NCBI RefSeq assembly: GCF_020164475.1
Contig: NZ_JAIQWX010000003.1
Location: forward strand, 1-64,000
Source: Pseudomonas sp. REP124
Lineage (GTDB): Bacteria; Pseudomonadota; Gammaproteobacteria; Pseudomonadales; Pseudomonadaceae
DNA: 64,000 nt
Reading direction: 5' to 3'
Positions 26,558 to 35,773 of this stretch are shown here, piece after piece. The notes beneath the pieces are model-generated. The model worked only from the letters and a program-made list of their open reading frames with translations, made no database searches and was not told the DNA's origin. Position 1 is the stretch's first letter. Every line of letters starts with the position of its first letter. Both the position numbers and the translations under genes were made by a program.

Positions 26558-27523
26558 TTATCCGATCGTTTGCGGATCCTCTTCGCGCCGTTGGCGGGCG
26601 GAATCGAGCAGGATTTCGACGAACTCCCGGGCCGATCCGGTCGGGGGGTCTTCCTTGCGGGTGATGACGCCGTATTCCAGCGGCGCCAGGTGCAGCGGGC
26701 TCTGTAGTTCCTTCAACTGACCGCTGGCCAGTTGCGCCGCGACCATAGACCGGGGCAACAAGGCAATCATCGGGCCCGACTGCAGCAGTTGCAGGAACAT
26801 CTGCATCGAGGTGGTATCGACGCTGTCCGCCGGCGAGGCAATGCCGGCGGCGCGGAATGCCGCTTCCGTGCGATTGCGGATCGGCGTCCCCACCGGGTAC
26901 AGCACCCACGGCCACTGCCCCAGCGCATCGAGCGGCGTACAGTCCTCTCCGTTGAGTGGGTGCCGACTGTTGACCACAAGGCTGAACGGCTCGGGCTCCA
27001 GGGGCTGGAAATCGAAGACCTGGCTGTAGCGCTCCTCGGTGAAGCGGCCGATGATCAGGTCGAGTTTGTTCTGCTCGAGCAACTCCAGCAGCTTGTCGCT
27101 GGACTGCTCCATCACTTCGATCGACAGCAACGGGCTGCGCGCCTTGATCGCCGCGATGGCCTGGGGCAGCACCACCGAGGTCGCGGCGAAGATCCCGCCG
27201 ACCTTGAGAAAACCGTGGCCGCCCTTGCGCAGGCGGTTCACCTGATCGACGAAGGTGTGCGAGTCGGCCAGCGCGGCCTGGGCGTACTTCACCACATGCT
27301 CGCCCAGCTCCGTCGGCGGCATGCTGCGCGGCAGACGCTGGAACAGGGCAAAGCCGAACTGCTCTTCCAGATCGCGCAACATCTTGCTCAACGCTGGCTG
27401 GCTGAGGTTCATATGCGCCGCGGTGGCGTGCATGTTGCGCGTGCGCGCCAGGGTGTCGATCAGCACCAGGTGCTTGAAACGCACCCAGTTGCAAAAGCTG
27501 GAATGGGTGATGTCCGATGGCAT
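26558..27523 (-). CDS. LysR-family transcriptional regulator
   Basis: Regulator of 321 residues with the N-terminal winged HTH (MHATAAHMNLSQPALSKMLR) and a GbpR/CynR-type effector domain (about 95-300). Start at ATG 27523 chosen from the HTH position; the frame upstream is a REPIN. It lies 160 bp before the UxaA-like gene on the same strand and is a likely regulator of the sugar-acid genes. Confidence 0.88.
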   Translation of the reverse strand: MPSDITHSSFCNWVRFKHLVLIDTLARTRNMHATAAHMNLSQPALSKMLRDLEEQFGFALFQRLPRSMPPTELGEHVVKYAQAALADSHTFVDQVNRLRKGGHGFLKVGGIFAATSVVLPQAIAAIKARSPLLSIEVMEQSSDKLLELLEQNKLDLIIGRFTEERYSQVFDFQPLEPEPFSLVVNSRHPLNGEDCTPLDALGQWPWVLYPVGTPIRNRTEAAFRAAGIASPADSVDTTSMQMFLQLLQSGPMIALLPRSMVAAQLASGQLKELQSPLHLAPLEYGVITRKEDPPTGSAREFVEILLDSARQRREEDPQTIG

Positions 27524-27560
27524 CGGGTCAAACCTCTTGAAAGGTGATACGCAACCCCCT

Positions 27561-27660
27561 GTAGGAGCGAGCTTGCTCGCGATGGACGTCATCGATAACG
27601 CGGGCATCCTGACACCCTGCGGTGTTCCGTCTTCCATCGCGAGCAAGCTCGCTCCTACAG
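27561..27660. repeat. REPIN (GTAGGAGCGAGC family)
   Basis: Complete two-arm element filling the gap between the two LysR genes. Confidence 0.9.
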
Positions 27661-27667
27661 AGGTCGG

Positions 27668-28606
27668 TCATTGTTCGCGCAAATACTGCAACAGCGTGTC
27701 CAGCGCCACGGATCTTGGCCGGGAACGCAAGGTCAGCAAACCGATGTTGACCATGGAGATCGGCAATTCCACCGGCAGGATAGCGACCATCCCGTAGTGC
27801 GCATAATGCTCGGCCACGTCATTGGGCACCACGGCGATCATGTCCGACGCCTCGAGCATCGCCGTGGTCGCCAGGATCGAAGCGGTTTCGACGACGTCCA
27901 GCGACTGCACCATTCCGCCGGCCTGCAGGGCACTTTCCACCCGGCGGCGCATGGGGCTGCCGATGGGATGGAGGATCCAGGTCGAGCTGACCAGATCCGC
28001 CAACTGCAATGACGAACTCGCGGCCAACGGATGGCCGGCCCGGGCAATCACGCGCATCTGCTCGCCGTTGTCGAATAGTTCGATGTCCAGGTCATGGCTG
28101 TCGCTCTGGTCCGGCAGGCGTCCCAGCACCACATCGAAATCGCCTCGCAGCAAGGCTGGCAGCAAGGTATCGCTGGTTCCGACCTCAATGGAAATCCGCA
28201 CCTTGGGGTGATCGCGCTTGTAAGCCAACACCGCCTTGGTCAGCAGCCGCGGCACCGGCCCCATCACACTGCCGACCCGCACCAGCCCCGTGGCCCCACG
28301 CGCCAGTTCGGCGATTTGCGCCTGGGCGTGCTCGAACTCATGCAGCGCGCCCTGGGCATAGCGAATCATCACCTCGCCATACAGCGTCGGCTGCATGCCC
28401 CGGGGCAGGCGCTCGAACAGGCGCACGCCCAGACGTTCTTCCAGTTGCTGCAGCAGCAGACTGGCGGCAGGTTGCGTGGTGTGCATCGCGGCGGCAGCCC
28501 GGCGCAGGTTGCCGTACTCGCCCAAAGCATTGAGCAAGGTGATCTGTCGACTGGAGATCTTCAGGGCGCCGGGCGTGCGCGAGGCAAGTTCTGGATCGGG
28601 AGACAT
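27668..28606 (-). CDS. LysR-family transcriptional regulator
   Basis: Regulator of 312 residues with HTH GNLRRAAAAMHTTQPAASLL and an effector-binding domain of the GbpR type. Start taken as ATG 28606; a GTG at 28648 would add 14 residues. It is divergent from the L-fuconate dehydratase gene (about 100 bp apart), so it probably controls fucD and lldD. Its neighbour at 26558-27523 is a related LysR. Confidence 0.87.
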   Translation of the reverse strand: MSPDPELASRTPGALKISSRQITLLNALGEYGNLRRAAAAMHTTQPAASLLLQQLEERLGVRLFERLPRGMQPTLYGEVMIRYAQGALHEFEHAQAQIAELARGATGLVRVGSVMGPVPRLLTKAVLAYKRDHPKVRISIEVGTSDTLLPALLRGDFDVVLGRLPDQSDSHDLDIELFDNGEQMRVIARAGHPLAASSSLQLADLVSSTWILHPIGSPMRRRVESALQAGGMVQSLDVVETASILATTAMLEASDMIAVVPNDVAEHYAHYGMVAILPVELPISMVNIGLLTLRSRPRSVALDTLLQYLREQ

Positions 28607-28706
28607 ATCGAATCCGGTATCACTGCTTAAAGAATCGCGATTATGCACATATCACTCGGGAACCTACAGTCGGAGCTCAATCGATCAACAAGAACAAGAG
28701 CCCGCC

Positions 28707-30020
28707 ATGAGTATTCGAATCACCCACCTGAGCGTTCGCGACATTCGCTTCCCCACTTCGCTGTCGCTGGACGGCTCCGATGCGATGAACAGCGCGCCGG
28801 ACTATTCCGCCTCCTATGTCGTGCTGCACACCGACGCCCCCGCTCTCGAAGGCCACGGCCTGACCTTCACCATCGGCCGTGGCAACGAGATCTGCGTGGC
28901 GGCCATCCAGTCCCTGGCGCCGATGGTCGTAGGCCTGACCCTGGAGGAGATCGTCGCCGACATGGGCGCCTTCTGGCACAAGATCACCGTGGGCGACAGC
29001 CAACTGCGCTGGCTGGGCCCGGAAAAAGGCGTGATCCACCTTGCCACCGCGGCCATCGTCAACGCCGTGTGGGACCTGTGGGCGAAGCACGAAGGCAAGC
29101 CGGTGTGGAAGCTGCTGGCGGACATGACGCCCGAACAGTTGGTGCGCTGCCTGGACTTCAGCTACGTCACCGATGTGCTCACCCCCGAAGAAGCCATCGC
29201 CCTGCTGCGTCGCCAGGCACCGGGCAAGGCACGGCGCGAGGGGCAGATGCTGGAGGAAGGTTATCCCGGCTACACCACCGCGCCGGGATGGCTGGGCTAC
29301 AGCGAAGAGAAAATGCGAAAGCTGGCCCGCGAAGCGGTGGCGGATGGCTGGACCCACATCAAGCAGAAAATCGGCGCGGACCTGGAAGAAGACATTCGCC
29401 GCGCAACTATTTTGCGGGAAGAAATTGGCTGGGAACGCAGCCTGATGATGGACGCCAACCAGGTCTGGGGCGTCGATGAATCAGTCGCCAACATGCGCCG
29501 CCTGGCCGCGTTCGAACCACTGTGGATCGAAGAACCGACCAGCCCCGACGACATCCTCGGCCACGCCAGCATCCGCCAGCGCATCGCACCGATCGGCGTC
29601 GCCACCGGCGAGCATTGCCACAACCGTGTGATGTTCAAGCAGATGTTCCAGGCCGGCGCGCTGGACTTCTGCCAGCTGGATGCGGCGCGTCTGGGCGGCC
29701 TGAACGAGGTGTTGATCGTGCTGCTGATGGCGGCCAAATTCGACGTGCCGGTCTGCCCCCATGGCGGCGGTGTCGGGCTCTGCGAATACGTGCAGAACAT
29801 CGCCCTGTTCGACTACATCGCCGTCTCCGCCTCGCTGCACAACCGCGTCCTGGAATACGTCGACCACCTGCACGAACACTTCCTCGACCCCGTCGTCATC
29901 CGCCGCGGCCGCTACATGCCCCCACAGCGCCCGGGCTACAGCATCGAAATGACTGCCGAAACCCTGGAACGCTACCAGTACCCCAATGGCCCCGTCTGGC
30001 TAGACATCGCCCGCGGCTGA
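28707..30020 (+). CDS. fucD: L-fuconate dehydratase (enolase superfamily)
   Basis: Cytosolic Mg-dependent enzyme of 437 residues predicted to convert L-fuconate to 2-keto-3-deoxy-L-fuconate. The sequence closely follows the Xanthomonas/ENOSF1 fuconate dehydratase type: GLTFTIGRGNEICVAAI, QLRWLGPEKGVIHLATAAIV, WTHIKQKIGADLEEDIRR (KxK catalytic lysine motif), MMDANQVWGV, WIEEPTSPDDILGH, IGVATGEHCHNRVMFKQ and VCPHGGGVGLCEYVQ. The start ATG 28707 is preceded by AAGAG. The LldD gene downstream would consume the L-lactate formed at the end of the non-phosphorylative fucose route, which supports the assignment. Confidence 0.9.
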   Translation: MSIRITHLSVRDIRFPTSLSLDGSDAMNSAPDYSASYVVLHTDAPALEGHGLTFTIGRGNEICVAAIQSLAPMVVGLTLEEIVADMGAFWHKITVGDSQLRWLGPEKGVIHLATAAIVNAVWDLWAKHEGKPVWKLLADMTPEQLVRCLDFSYVTDVLTPEEAIALLRRQAPGKARREGQMLEEGYPGYTTAPGWLGYSEEKMRKLAREAVADGWTHIKQKIGADLEEDIRRATILREEIGWERSLMMDANQVWGVDESVANMRRLAAFEPLWIEEPTSPDDILGHASIRQRIAPIGVATGEHCHNRVMFKQMFQAGALDFCQLDAARLGGLNEVLIVLLMAAKFDVPVCPHGGGVGLCEYVQNIALFDYIAVSASLHNRVLEYVDHLHEHFLDPVVIRRGRYMPPQRPGYSIEMTAETLERYQYPNGPVWLDIARG

Positions 30021-30048
30021 TCCATACACCTGCACAGCATCTCAACCT

Positions 30049-30138
30049 GTGGGAGCGGGCTTGCTCGCGAAGGGGGCGTGTCAGTCGACAGATTCGTGGC
30101 TGACACACCGCTTTCGCGAGCAAGCCCGCTCCCACAGG
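30049..30138. repeat. REPIN (GTGGGAGCGGGC family)
   Basis: Arms GTGGGAGCGGGCTTGCTCGC and GCGAGCAAGCCCGCTCCCAC. It is followed by a solitary REP arm at about 30179 (TGTGGGAGCGTGGCTTGCCC). No gene is seen in 30021-30307. Confidence 0.9.
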
Positions 30139-30307
30139 ATTTTCGGCGAACACAAAACCCTGGGGTAGCCCTGTCCCTTGTGGGAGCGTGGCTTGCCCGC
30201 GAAGACGGCAGCCGAGTCAACATCATCATCGAATGTACCCGCAACACCCCACACATACGCTACCCTCCTCAAATCTCGCCATTCCCAAGACCAAGGCCTA
30301 CCCATCC

Positions 30308-31450
30308 ATGATCATCTCTTCTGCATCGGATTACCGCGAAGCGGCGCGTCGCAAACTTCCAAGGTTTCTGTTCGACTACATCGACGGCGGCGCTTATGCA
30401 GAACACACCCTGAGAGCCAACAGCTCCGACCTCAGCAGCGTCAGCCTGCGCCAGCGGATCCTCAAGAACGTCGAAAGCCTGAGCCTGGAAACCACCCTCT
30501 TCGGCCAGCGCCAGGCGATGCCCATTACCCTGGCGCCGGTCGGCCTGACCGGCATGTTCGCTCGCCGGGGTGAGGTGCAGGCGGTCAAGGCGGCGCAGAA
30601 CAAGGGCATCCCGCTGTGCCTTTCGACCGTCTCGGTGTGTTCGATCGAGGAAGTGGTGGCCAGCACCCAACAGCCGATCTGGTTTCAACTCTACGTATTG
30701 AAAGACCGCGGCTTCATGCGCAACGCCCTGGAACGCGCCAAGGCCGCCGGGGTGCGGAACCTCGTATTCACCGTCGACATGCCCACCCCCGGCGCCCGCT
30801 ACCGCGATGCCCACTCCGGCATGTCCGGCCCGTTCGCTTCGACGCGCCGAATCCTCCAGGCCATGACCCGCCCCGACTGGTCCTACAACGTCGGCCTGTT
30901 GGGCCGTCCCCACGACCTGGGCAACATATCCCGCTACCTGGGCAAGGCCGTGACGCTGGAGGACTACATGGGCTGGCTGGCGAACAACTTCGACCCGTCG
31001 ATCAGCTGGAGCGACCTGGAATGGATTCGTGATTTCTGGCAAGGCCCGATGATCATCAAAGGCATCCTCGACCCCCAGGACGCCCGCGACGCCGTCAGCT
31101 TCGGCGCCGATGGCATCGTCGTCTCCAACCACGGCGGCCGCCAGCTCGACGGCGTCCTCTCCACCGCCCACGCCCTGCCGCCGATCATGCAGGCGATCGG
31201 CAACGATTTGAGCGTACTGGTGGACTCGGGCATCCGCTCCGGTCTGGACGTGGTGCGCATGCTGGCGATGGGCGCCAAAGGCGTCCTGCTCGGCCGCTCC
31301 ATGGCCTACGCCTTGGCCGCCGATGGGCAACGCGGAGTGGAGAACATGCTGGATATCTTCGCCAAGGAAATGCGCGTGGCCATGACGTTGACCGGGGTGA
31401 CCTCGATTGATCAGATCGACGAATCCATCCTCGTACGCTCCATCGGCTGA
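30308..31450 (+). CDS. lldD: FMN-dependent L-lactate dehydrogenase
   Basis: Membrane-associated flavoprotein of 380 residues oxidising L-lactate to pyruvate with transfer of electrons to quinone. It is almost colinear with E. coli Lld[100 protein letters not shown] (catalytic His and Arg) and [17 protein letters not shown]. It lies downstream of fucD on the same strand and can use the L-lactate released from L-fuconate breakdown. Confidence 0.93.
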   Translation: MIISSASDYREAARRKLPRFLFDYIDGGAYAEHTLRANSSDLSSVSLRQRILKNVESLSLETTLFGQRQAMPITLAPVGLTGMFARRGEVQAVKAAQNKGIPLCLSTVSVCSIEEVVASTQQPIWFQLYVLKDRGFMRNALERAKAAGVRNLVFTVDMPTPGARYRDAHSGMSGPFASTRRILQAMTRPDWSYNVGLLGRPHDLGNISRYLGKAVTLEDYMGWLANNFDPSISWSDLEWIRDFWQGPMIIKGILDPQDARDAVSFGADGIVVSNHGGRQLDGVLSTAHALPPIMQAIGNDLSVLVDSGIRSGLDVVRMLAMGAKGVLLGRSMAYALAADGQRGVENMLDIFAKEMRVAMTLTGVTSIDQIDESILVRSIG

Positions 31451-31460
31451 CCCCTCCCCC

Positions 31461-31560
31461 GTAGGAACGAGCTTGCTCGCGATGGAGGTCGAGACAACGC
31501 TGGGCACCTGATCCCCCGCGTCATCGTTGACGACCATCGCGAGCAAGCTCGCTCCTGCAG
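31461..31560. repeat. REPIN (GTAGGAGCGAGC family)
   Basis: Two-arm element with one substitution in each outer arm (GTAGGAACGAGC and GCTCGCTCCTGC). It lies between the convergent ends of lldD and the next gene. Confidence 0.9.
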
Positions 31561-31571
31561 AGTTGGCGGTC

Positions 31572-32630
31572 TTAGTCGAAATGCACCCGCATCCCCGACA
31601 TCGCCAGAATAATGATGATCGCCACCAGCGCCGCCATCACCATCCCCGCCGCCAACACCCGACCCGCCGTGCGCTCGCTGGCGTTGTGCGCCAGCATCAC
31701 GCCGCGCAGTCCGCAGAACGCGTGGGAGATCACGTAGAACACCGCCAGGAAGTAATACGGCAGAAGACGGATACTCCACGGGTCTTTCAACATGCCGGTG
31801 GGCGCGCCGACGGCGAATCCCCAATCCGTGTCGATCTGAAAGTGCACACGGGCCAGGTAGAGCACGGCATTGATGTGGCTGGTGATCGCGAAAACGAGGA
31901 ACACACCGCCGGCGATCTGGAACGTGCGAATGGCATCGGCCTGCCGATCAGTCAGGCGCCAGGCCATGAAGGCGCCGCTGCCGATCAGGAACACGAATGT
32001 CAGGGTGAGCAGCGGCTCGATGACCGCGGAGCGATAAACCACCCGGAACACCTTCATCACTGCGGTGTGAGCCTCTGGGCCGATCAGGCCGAAGAAGTGA
32101 TTGCTGAAATGGAAGCCCAGGTAAACCACCACCGCTGCTGCGGCGACACCGTGCCAGAACCTGACTCTGTTCTTGCCCTGCACCAAAGGTTTGGGTTGCC
32201 GCGGTGTTTTGTCCGTGATGGCGATCAGGCCGATGAGGGAAGTCCAGACCACTGTCAGGAAACCGATGTCCCAGGTCGGCTTGCCCAGCAGCAGGAAGAT
32301 CACGCCGGTAAACACAAAGATCGGCGCCACCGCGCCCGACACCAACGCCACTCGACGCGCCAGCACCTCGGCTGCGCTAGGCATCGGGTTGCGCCCCAGG
32401 AAGATCGCGCAAGACAGCCCGATCAGCGGCATGAAAATGGCGAGCATCAGCACAAGCCCCGCCATCAGCCATGCGGCAACACCCGCACCCTGGGTGATCT
32501 TGACGCTGTAGGTGTTGAAGCAAATCAGCAGAAAGGGATAGATCAACGCAATGATCGGCCCGAGGAACCATTGCATCTGCGGCTTGACTGCCGAAGCCTC
32601 CGAAACCGATTGCATCTGATATGTGCGCAT
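31572..32630 (-). CDS. Polytopic membrane protein of unknown function (possible b-type cytochrome)
   Basis: About 352 residues with eight or nine hydrophobic segments. No family recognised with confidence. Histidines occur in or next to membrane segments (YLGFHFSNHFFGLIGPEAH, FAITSHINAVLYLARVHF, YVISHAFCGL), the sort of pattern seen in heme-b proteins of the succinate dehydrogenase/fumarate reductase type. Start uncertain: ATG 32630 or ATG 32672; the latter would lie only 11 bp from the palindrome shared with the divergent MocR gene, so I prefer 32630. Heme binding is inference. Confidence 0.6.
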   Translation of the reverse strand: MRTYQMQSVSEASAVKPQMQWFLGPIIALIYPFLLICFNTYSVKITQGAGVAAWLMAGLVLMLAIFMPLIGLSCAIFLGRNPMPSAAEVLARRVALVSGAVAPIFVFTGVIFLLLGKPTWDIGFLTVVWTSLIGLIAITDKTPRQPKPLVQGKNRVRFWHGVAAAAVVVYLGFHFSNHFFGLIGPEAHTAVMKVFRVVYRSAVIEPLLTLTFVFLIGSGAFMAWRLTDRQADAIRTFQIAGGVFLVFAITSHINAVLYLARVHFQIDTDWGFAVGAPTGMLKDPWSIRLLPYYFLAVFYVISHAFCGLRGVMLAHNASERTAGRVLAAGMVMAALVAIIIILAMSGMRVHFD

Positions 32631-32683
32631 AGAAAGTACCCAGTAGCGTGAAAACCATAAGGAGGTGATCATCTTTGTCCGGG

Positions 32684-32707
32684 ACTGGACTAAAGTATTG
32701 ATCCAGT
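32684..32707. promoter_or_regulatory. Candidate MocR operator, ACTGGA-N12-TCCAGT
   Basis: Perfect 6-bp inverted repeat ACTGGA (32684-32689) and TCCAGT (32702-32707), 18 bp between matching positions, in the divergent promoter region of the membrane-protein gene and the MocR gene. GntR/MocR regulators commonly bind such repeats beside their own gene. Confidence 0.5.
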
Positions 32708-32744
32708 TTCCGACAATCTGATTGAGCCACTTCAGGCGCTATAC

Positions 32745-34265
32745 ATGAACGACAACGTTTCCAGCCAGGTCACCTGGTCCCTCGCCCTCGATGCTCGCCA
32801 GGAGGGTGAAACCCTGCAGAACTGGCTCTACCGAGCGCTCCGCCAGGACATCCTGGGCGGGCGCCTGCCGCGCAATCATTTGCTGCCCGGCACACGCCAT
32901 CTGGCCGCGCAATACGGATTGGCCAGAGGAACGGTTCAGGCGGCGTACAACCAACTGCTGTCCGAGGGTTATCTGGAAACCGCAAAGGGCAGCGGGACAC
33001 GGGTCAGCCTCACCCTTCCCCACGATCACCGTGCCCAGGCTCGCCGAGCGCCAGAGTCCACCGAGTCAACCGATGCAGCGCCCCTTCTGCCCACTTCCCG
33101 CTGGGCCCGTGAGCTGGTCGAACAGTCCCCCGCTTTTCTACTGGATTCACAATCCCAGTCGAAACCCTTCGTTCCGCACTGCTGCGATGTCGCCAGCTTC
33201 CCGATCGATATCTGGCGCCGACTGCACGCCAGGCACCTGGCCGCCGTCCAGCCGACGATTCTGTCCAGGCGCACCGCGCAGGGTTCACCGGCATTGCGTC
33301 AGGCCATCGCGGATCACCTGGCAATCGCCAGGGGCGTGGCGGTGAGCGCGGAAAACATCGTGCTGGTCAGCAGCGTGCAGCAGGCCCTGGATATTTGCCT
33401 GCGCCTGATCATCGAGCCCGGTGATGCGGTGTGGATGGAAGATCCGGGTTACACCGGTGCCAGGCAGATCCTGCTCGGCGCCCGTGCGAACGTCGTTGAC
33501 GTACCTGTAGACGAGTTGGGGATTGTCGTCGACGAAGGCATCAGGAAAGCGCCGCACGCGCGCCTTGCCTACGTGACGCCCTGTCGACAGGCGCCCATGG
33601 GGGTGGCCCTGTCCCCCGACCGTCGCCTGACGCTTTTGCAATGGGCACGGGACAATGGCGCCTACGTGTTCGAGGACGATTACGACAGTGAGTACCGGTT
33701 CATCGCCAAACCGATCCCCGCGCTCAAGAGCATGCCCCAGGCCGACCACCATGTAATCCTCGCCGGTACCTTCAGCAAATTGCTGTTTCCCGCCATCGGC
33801 CTGGCCTACCTGGCGCTCCCGCCACAGCTGGTCGAACCCTTCACTCGAGCGATGTCCCTGACCGCGCGCAATGCCAACAGCCTGGCCCAGGCGGTATTGG
33901 CAGACTTCATGACCGAGGGCCATTTCGATCGTCACATCCGCAAGATGCGCAAGCTCTATGCCGCCCGTGCCAAAGCGTTCGAAAGCTTGTCCAGGCAGCT
34001 ATGGGCCGACTTCATCGAGTTCACGCCCATCCATGCCGGGCTCGACGTGGCGGGACGGCTGAAGGGCTTTTCGGAGCCCGACGCATTGGCATTGCTGCAA
34101 AACTGCGGTATCGGCGCCTTTCCCCTGAGCCGGTACACTCAAAGCGTCGTAATGCCGCCGGGCCTGGTGATGGGTTTCGCCGCGCACACCGAACCACAGA
34201 TAGAGCAGAAGATGATTCTGGTCGCACAAGCCCTGCTTGATTCATCCGCCCCCCACAGGAATTGA
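32745..34265 (+). CDS. MocR/PdxR-type transcriptional regulator with aminotransferase domain
   Basis: Protein of 506 residues: N-terminal GntR winged HTH (about 25-95; LPGTRHLAAQYGLARGTVQA), a linker, and a C-terminal fold-type I aminotransferase-like domain (about 140-500). The PLP-binding lysine is kept (ILAGTFSKLLFPAIGLAYL), as are FEDDYDSEYR and YVTPCRQAPMG. MocR proteins sense PLP or an amino-acid/PLP adduct rather than act as enzymes. It is divergent from the unknown membrane protein with a palindrome between them, and probably regulates it and itself. Its stop is 3 bp from the phosphoesterase start. Confidence 0.9.
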   Translation: MNDNVSSQVTWSLALDARQEGETLQNWLYRALRQDILGGRLPRNHLLPGTRHLAAQYGLARGTVQAAYNQLLSEGYLETAKGSGTRVSLTLPHDHRAQARRAPESTESTDAAPLLPTSRWARELVEQSPAFLLDSQSQSKPFVPHCCDVASFPIDIWRRLHARHLAAVQPTILSRRTAQGSPALRQAIADHLAIARGVAVSAENIVLVSSVQQALDICLRLIIEPGDAVWMEDPGYTGARQILLGARANVVDVPVDELGIVVDEGIRKAPHARLAYVTPCRQAPMGVALSPDRRLTLLQWARDNGAYVFEDDYDSEYRFIAKPIPALKSMPQADHHVILAGTFSKLLFPAIGLAYLALPPQLVEPFTRAMSLTARNANSLAQAVLADFMTEGHFDRHIRKMRKLYAARAKAFESLSRQLWADFIEFTPIHAGLDVAGRLKGFSEPDALALLQNCGIGAFPLSRYTQSVVMPPGLVMGFAAHTEPQIEQKMILVAQALLDSSAPHRN

Positions 34266-34268
34266 CCC

Positions 34269-35030
34269 ATGCGCATCGCCCTGCTGTCCGACATGCACCT
34301 GTCCGTCAACGCGATCCCCTTTCCAGAGGTGGAGGCCGACATCGTCGTGCTCGCCGGCGACATCGCACGGCCGGCCAGGGCCATCGAATGGGCCAGCACC
34401 TGCCCGCTGCCGATCCTGTATGTGGCGGGCAATCACGAGTTCTACGGCAGCGATCTGGCGTCGACTTATGAGCAGCTGCGCAACCTGTCCCGGGGCACGC
34501 GGATCACGGTGCTGGAACGCTCGGAGCATGTGCACGGCGGCGTGCGGTTTCTCGGTTGTACGCTGTGGTCTGACTATCGGCTGTTCGATGAAGGCCCGCA
34601 GCGGGATCTGGGGGTCGACATGGCCACGGACCTGATTCGCGACTTCAGCCATATCAGGATCGCACCGGACTTTCCCGAACTGTTCACACCGGCCCTTTCC
34701 CAGTTGATTCACCTGCAGACTGCCGCCTGGCTGGACGACTGCTTCCGGCGCGACAGCACCACACCAACAGTGGTGATCTCCCACTTCGCCCCGACCCGAT
34801 CGAGCATCGCGCCGATGTTCGCCGAGTCACCGATCAACTCGAGTTTCGTGTCGGACCTCGAAGAGAAAATCAGGCAATGGCGGCCGGTGCTGTGGCTGCA
34901 TGGCCATACCCACGGCAGCTTCGATTACCGGGTGGGCGATACCCGCGTGGTATGCAATCCACGGGGCTATGCCCGCAATGGCGTGAACGAAAACCCCGAA
35001 TTCAATAGCGCGCTGGTCCTCGAAATCTGA
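34269..35030 (+). CDS. Calcineurin-like metallophosphoesterase
   Basis: Cytosolic two-metal phosphoesterase of 253 residues. Metal/active-site motifs in order: DMH (8-10), GDIARP, GNHEFYGSD, a His in VISHFAPTRS, and GHTHGSFDYRVG. It begins 3 bp after the mocR stop, so it is translationally coupled. Substrate unknown. Confidence 0.88.
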   Translation: MRIALLSDMHLSVNAIPFPEVEADIVVLAGDIARPARAIEWASTCPLPILYVAGNHEFYGSDLASTYEQLRNLSRGTRITVLERSEHVHGGVRFLGCTLWSDYRLFDEGPQRDLGVDMATDLIRDFSHIRIAPDFPELFTPALSQLIHLQTAAWLDDCFRRDSTTPTVVISHFAPTRSSIAPMFAESPINSSFVSDLEEKIRQWRPVLWLHGHTHGSFDYRVGDTRVVCNPRGYARNGVNENPEFNSALVLEI

Positions 35031-35040
35031 CCCCGCCCCT

Positions 35041-35140
35041 GTAGGAGCGAGCACGCTCGCGATGGTCGTCAACGATAACGCGGGAAACCTGATGCCCCGC
35101 GTCGTCCTGGCGTTCATCGCGAGCAAGCTTGCTCCTACAG
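35041..35140. repeat. REPIN (GTAGGAGCGAGC family)
   Basis: Two-arm element between the convergent phosphoesterase and TspO genes; its right arm overlaps the last codons of tspO (ends 35135). Confidence 0.9.
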
Positions 35141-35587
35141 GGTTGAGCGGTTGTTACGCAAAATCGAGAAATTCAACGCCGCCGCCAGCGACAGCCACAC
35201 CACATACGGAAACAGGATCAGCCCGGTGACGACATCCAGCCGCATCGCCATCACCACCATCGCCACGGCCACCAGCCACAACAACGCCAGGATCACCATA
35301 CTGGCCAACACTTGGCGCGCACCGAAGAACACTGGCGTCCACAGCGTATTGAGGGCAATTTGCGCCGCCCACAACGCCAGCACCATCTGACTGCCCGGTA
35401 TCAGGGTCAGGCGATAGCCAGCCCAGGCAAGCAGCAGGTAAAGCGTCGTCCAGGCCACCGGGAACACCCAGTTGGGCGGTGTGAAACCGGGCTTGTTGAG
35501 CGATGCGTACCACTCACCCGGTTTGAAAAAGAAACCGCTGCTCGCGGCAGCCGCACAGGCTAGAAGAAAAATGAAAAAGGTCATCAT
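35135..35587 (-). CDS. TspO/MBR (peripheral benzodiazepine receptor) family protein
   Basis: Small tryptophan-rich inner-membrane protein of 150 residues with five membrane helices. Family marks: WYASLNKPGFTPPNWVFPVA, WTTLYLLLAWAGYRL, ALWAAQIALNTLWTPVFFGA and FPYVVWLSLAAALNFSI. Relatives bind porphyrins and are linked to tetrapyrrole and stress signalling. No operon partner. Confidence 0.9.
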   Translation of the reverse strand: MMTFFIFLLACAAAASSGFFFKPGEWYASLNKPGFTPPNWVFPVAWTTLYLLLAWAGYRLTLIPGSQMVLALWAAQIALNTLWTPVFFGARQVLASMVILALLWLVAVAMVVMAMRLDVVTGLILFPYVVWLSLAAALNFSILRNNRSTL

Positions 35588-35665
35588 CGGTCCTTGGCTG
35601 AGGCCATCATGTTGGCGGTCTCAACCTTAGAGGCCCTGTGGTGCGAAAAAATCCCTGCATTTTCT

Positions 35666-35762
35666 GTGTGAGCGAGCCTGCTCGCGATGGTTGCCGGGGC
35701 ACCGCGGGACATCAGGTGCCCAGCGTTATCGTTGACGACCATCGCGAGCATGCTCGCTCAGG
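35666..35762. repeat. REPIN, diverged arms
   Basis: Arms TGTGAGCGAGCCTGCTCGCG and CGCGAGCATGCTCGCTCA, less regular than the other copies. Lies between tspO and the chemoreceptor gene. Confidence 0.75.
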
Positions 35763-35773
35763 TACAAGGGCAG

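Noticed and set aside
32658..32700. Strong plus-strand Shine-Dalgarno (AAGGAGGTGATC) followed by a TTG-start octapeptide upstream of the MocR gene
   Set aside because: The sequence lies at the start of the divergent gene region and the peptide is only eight codons; the MocR start is about 75 bp away, so coincidence is more likely.
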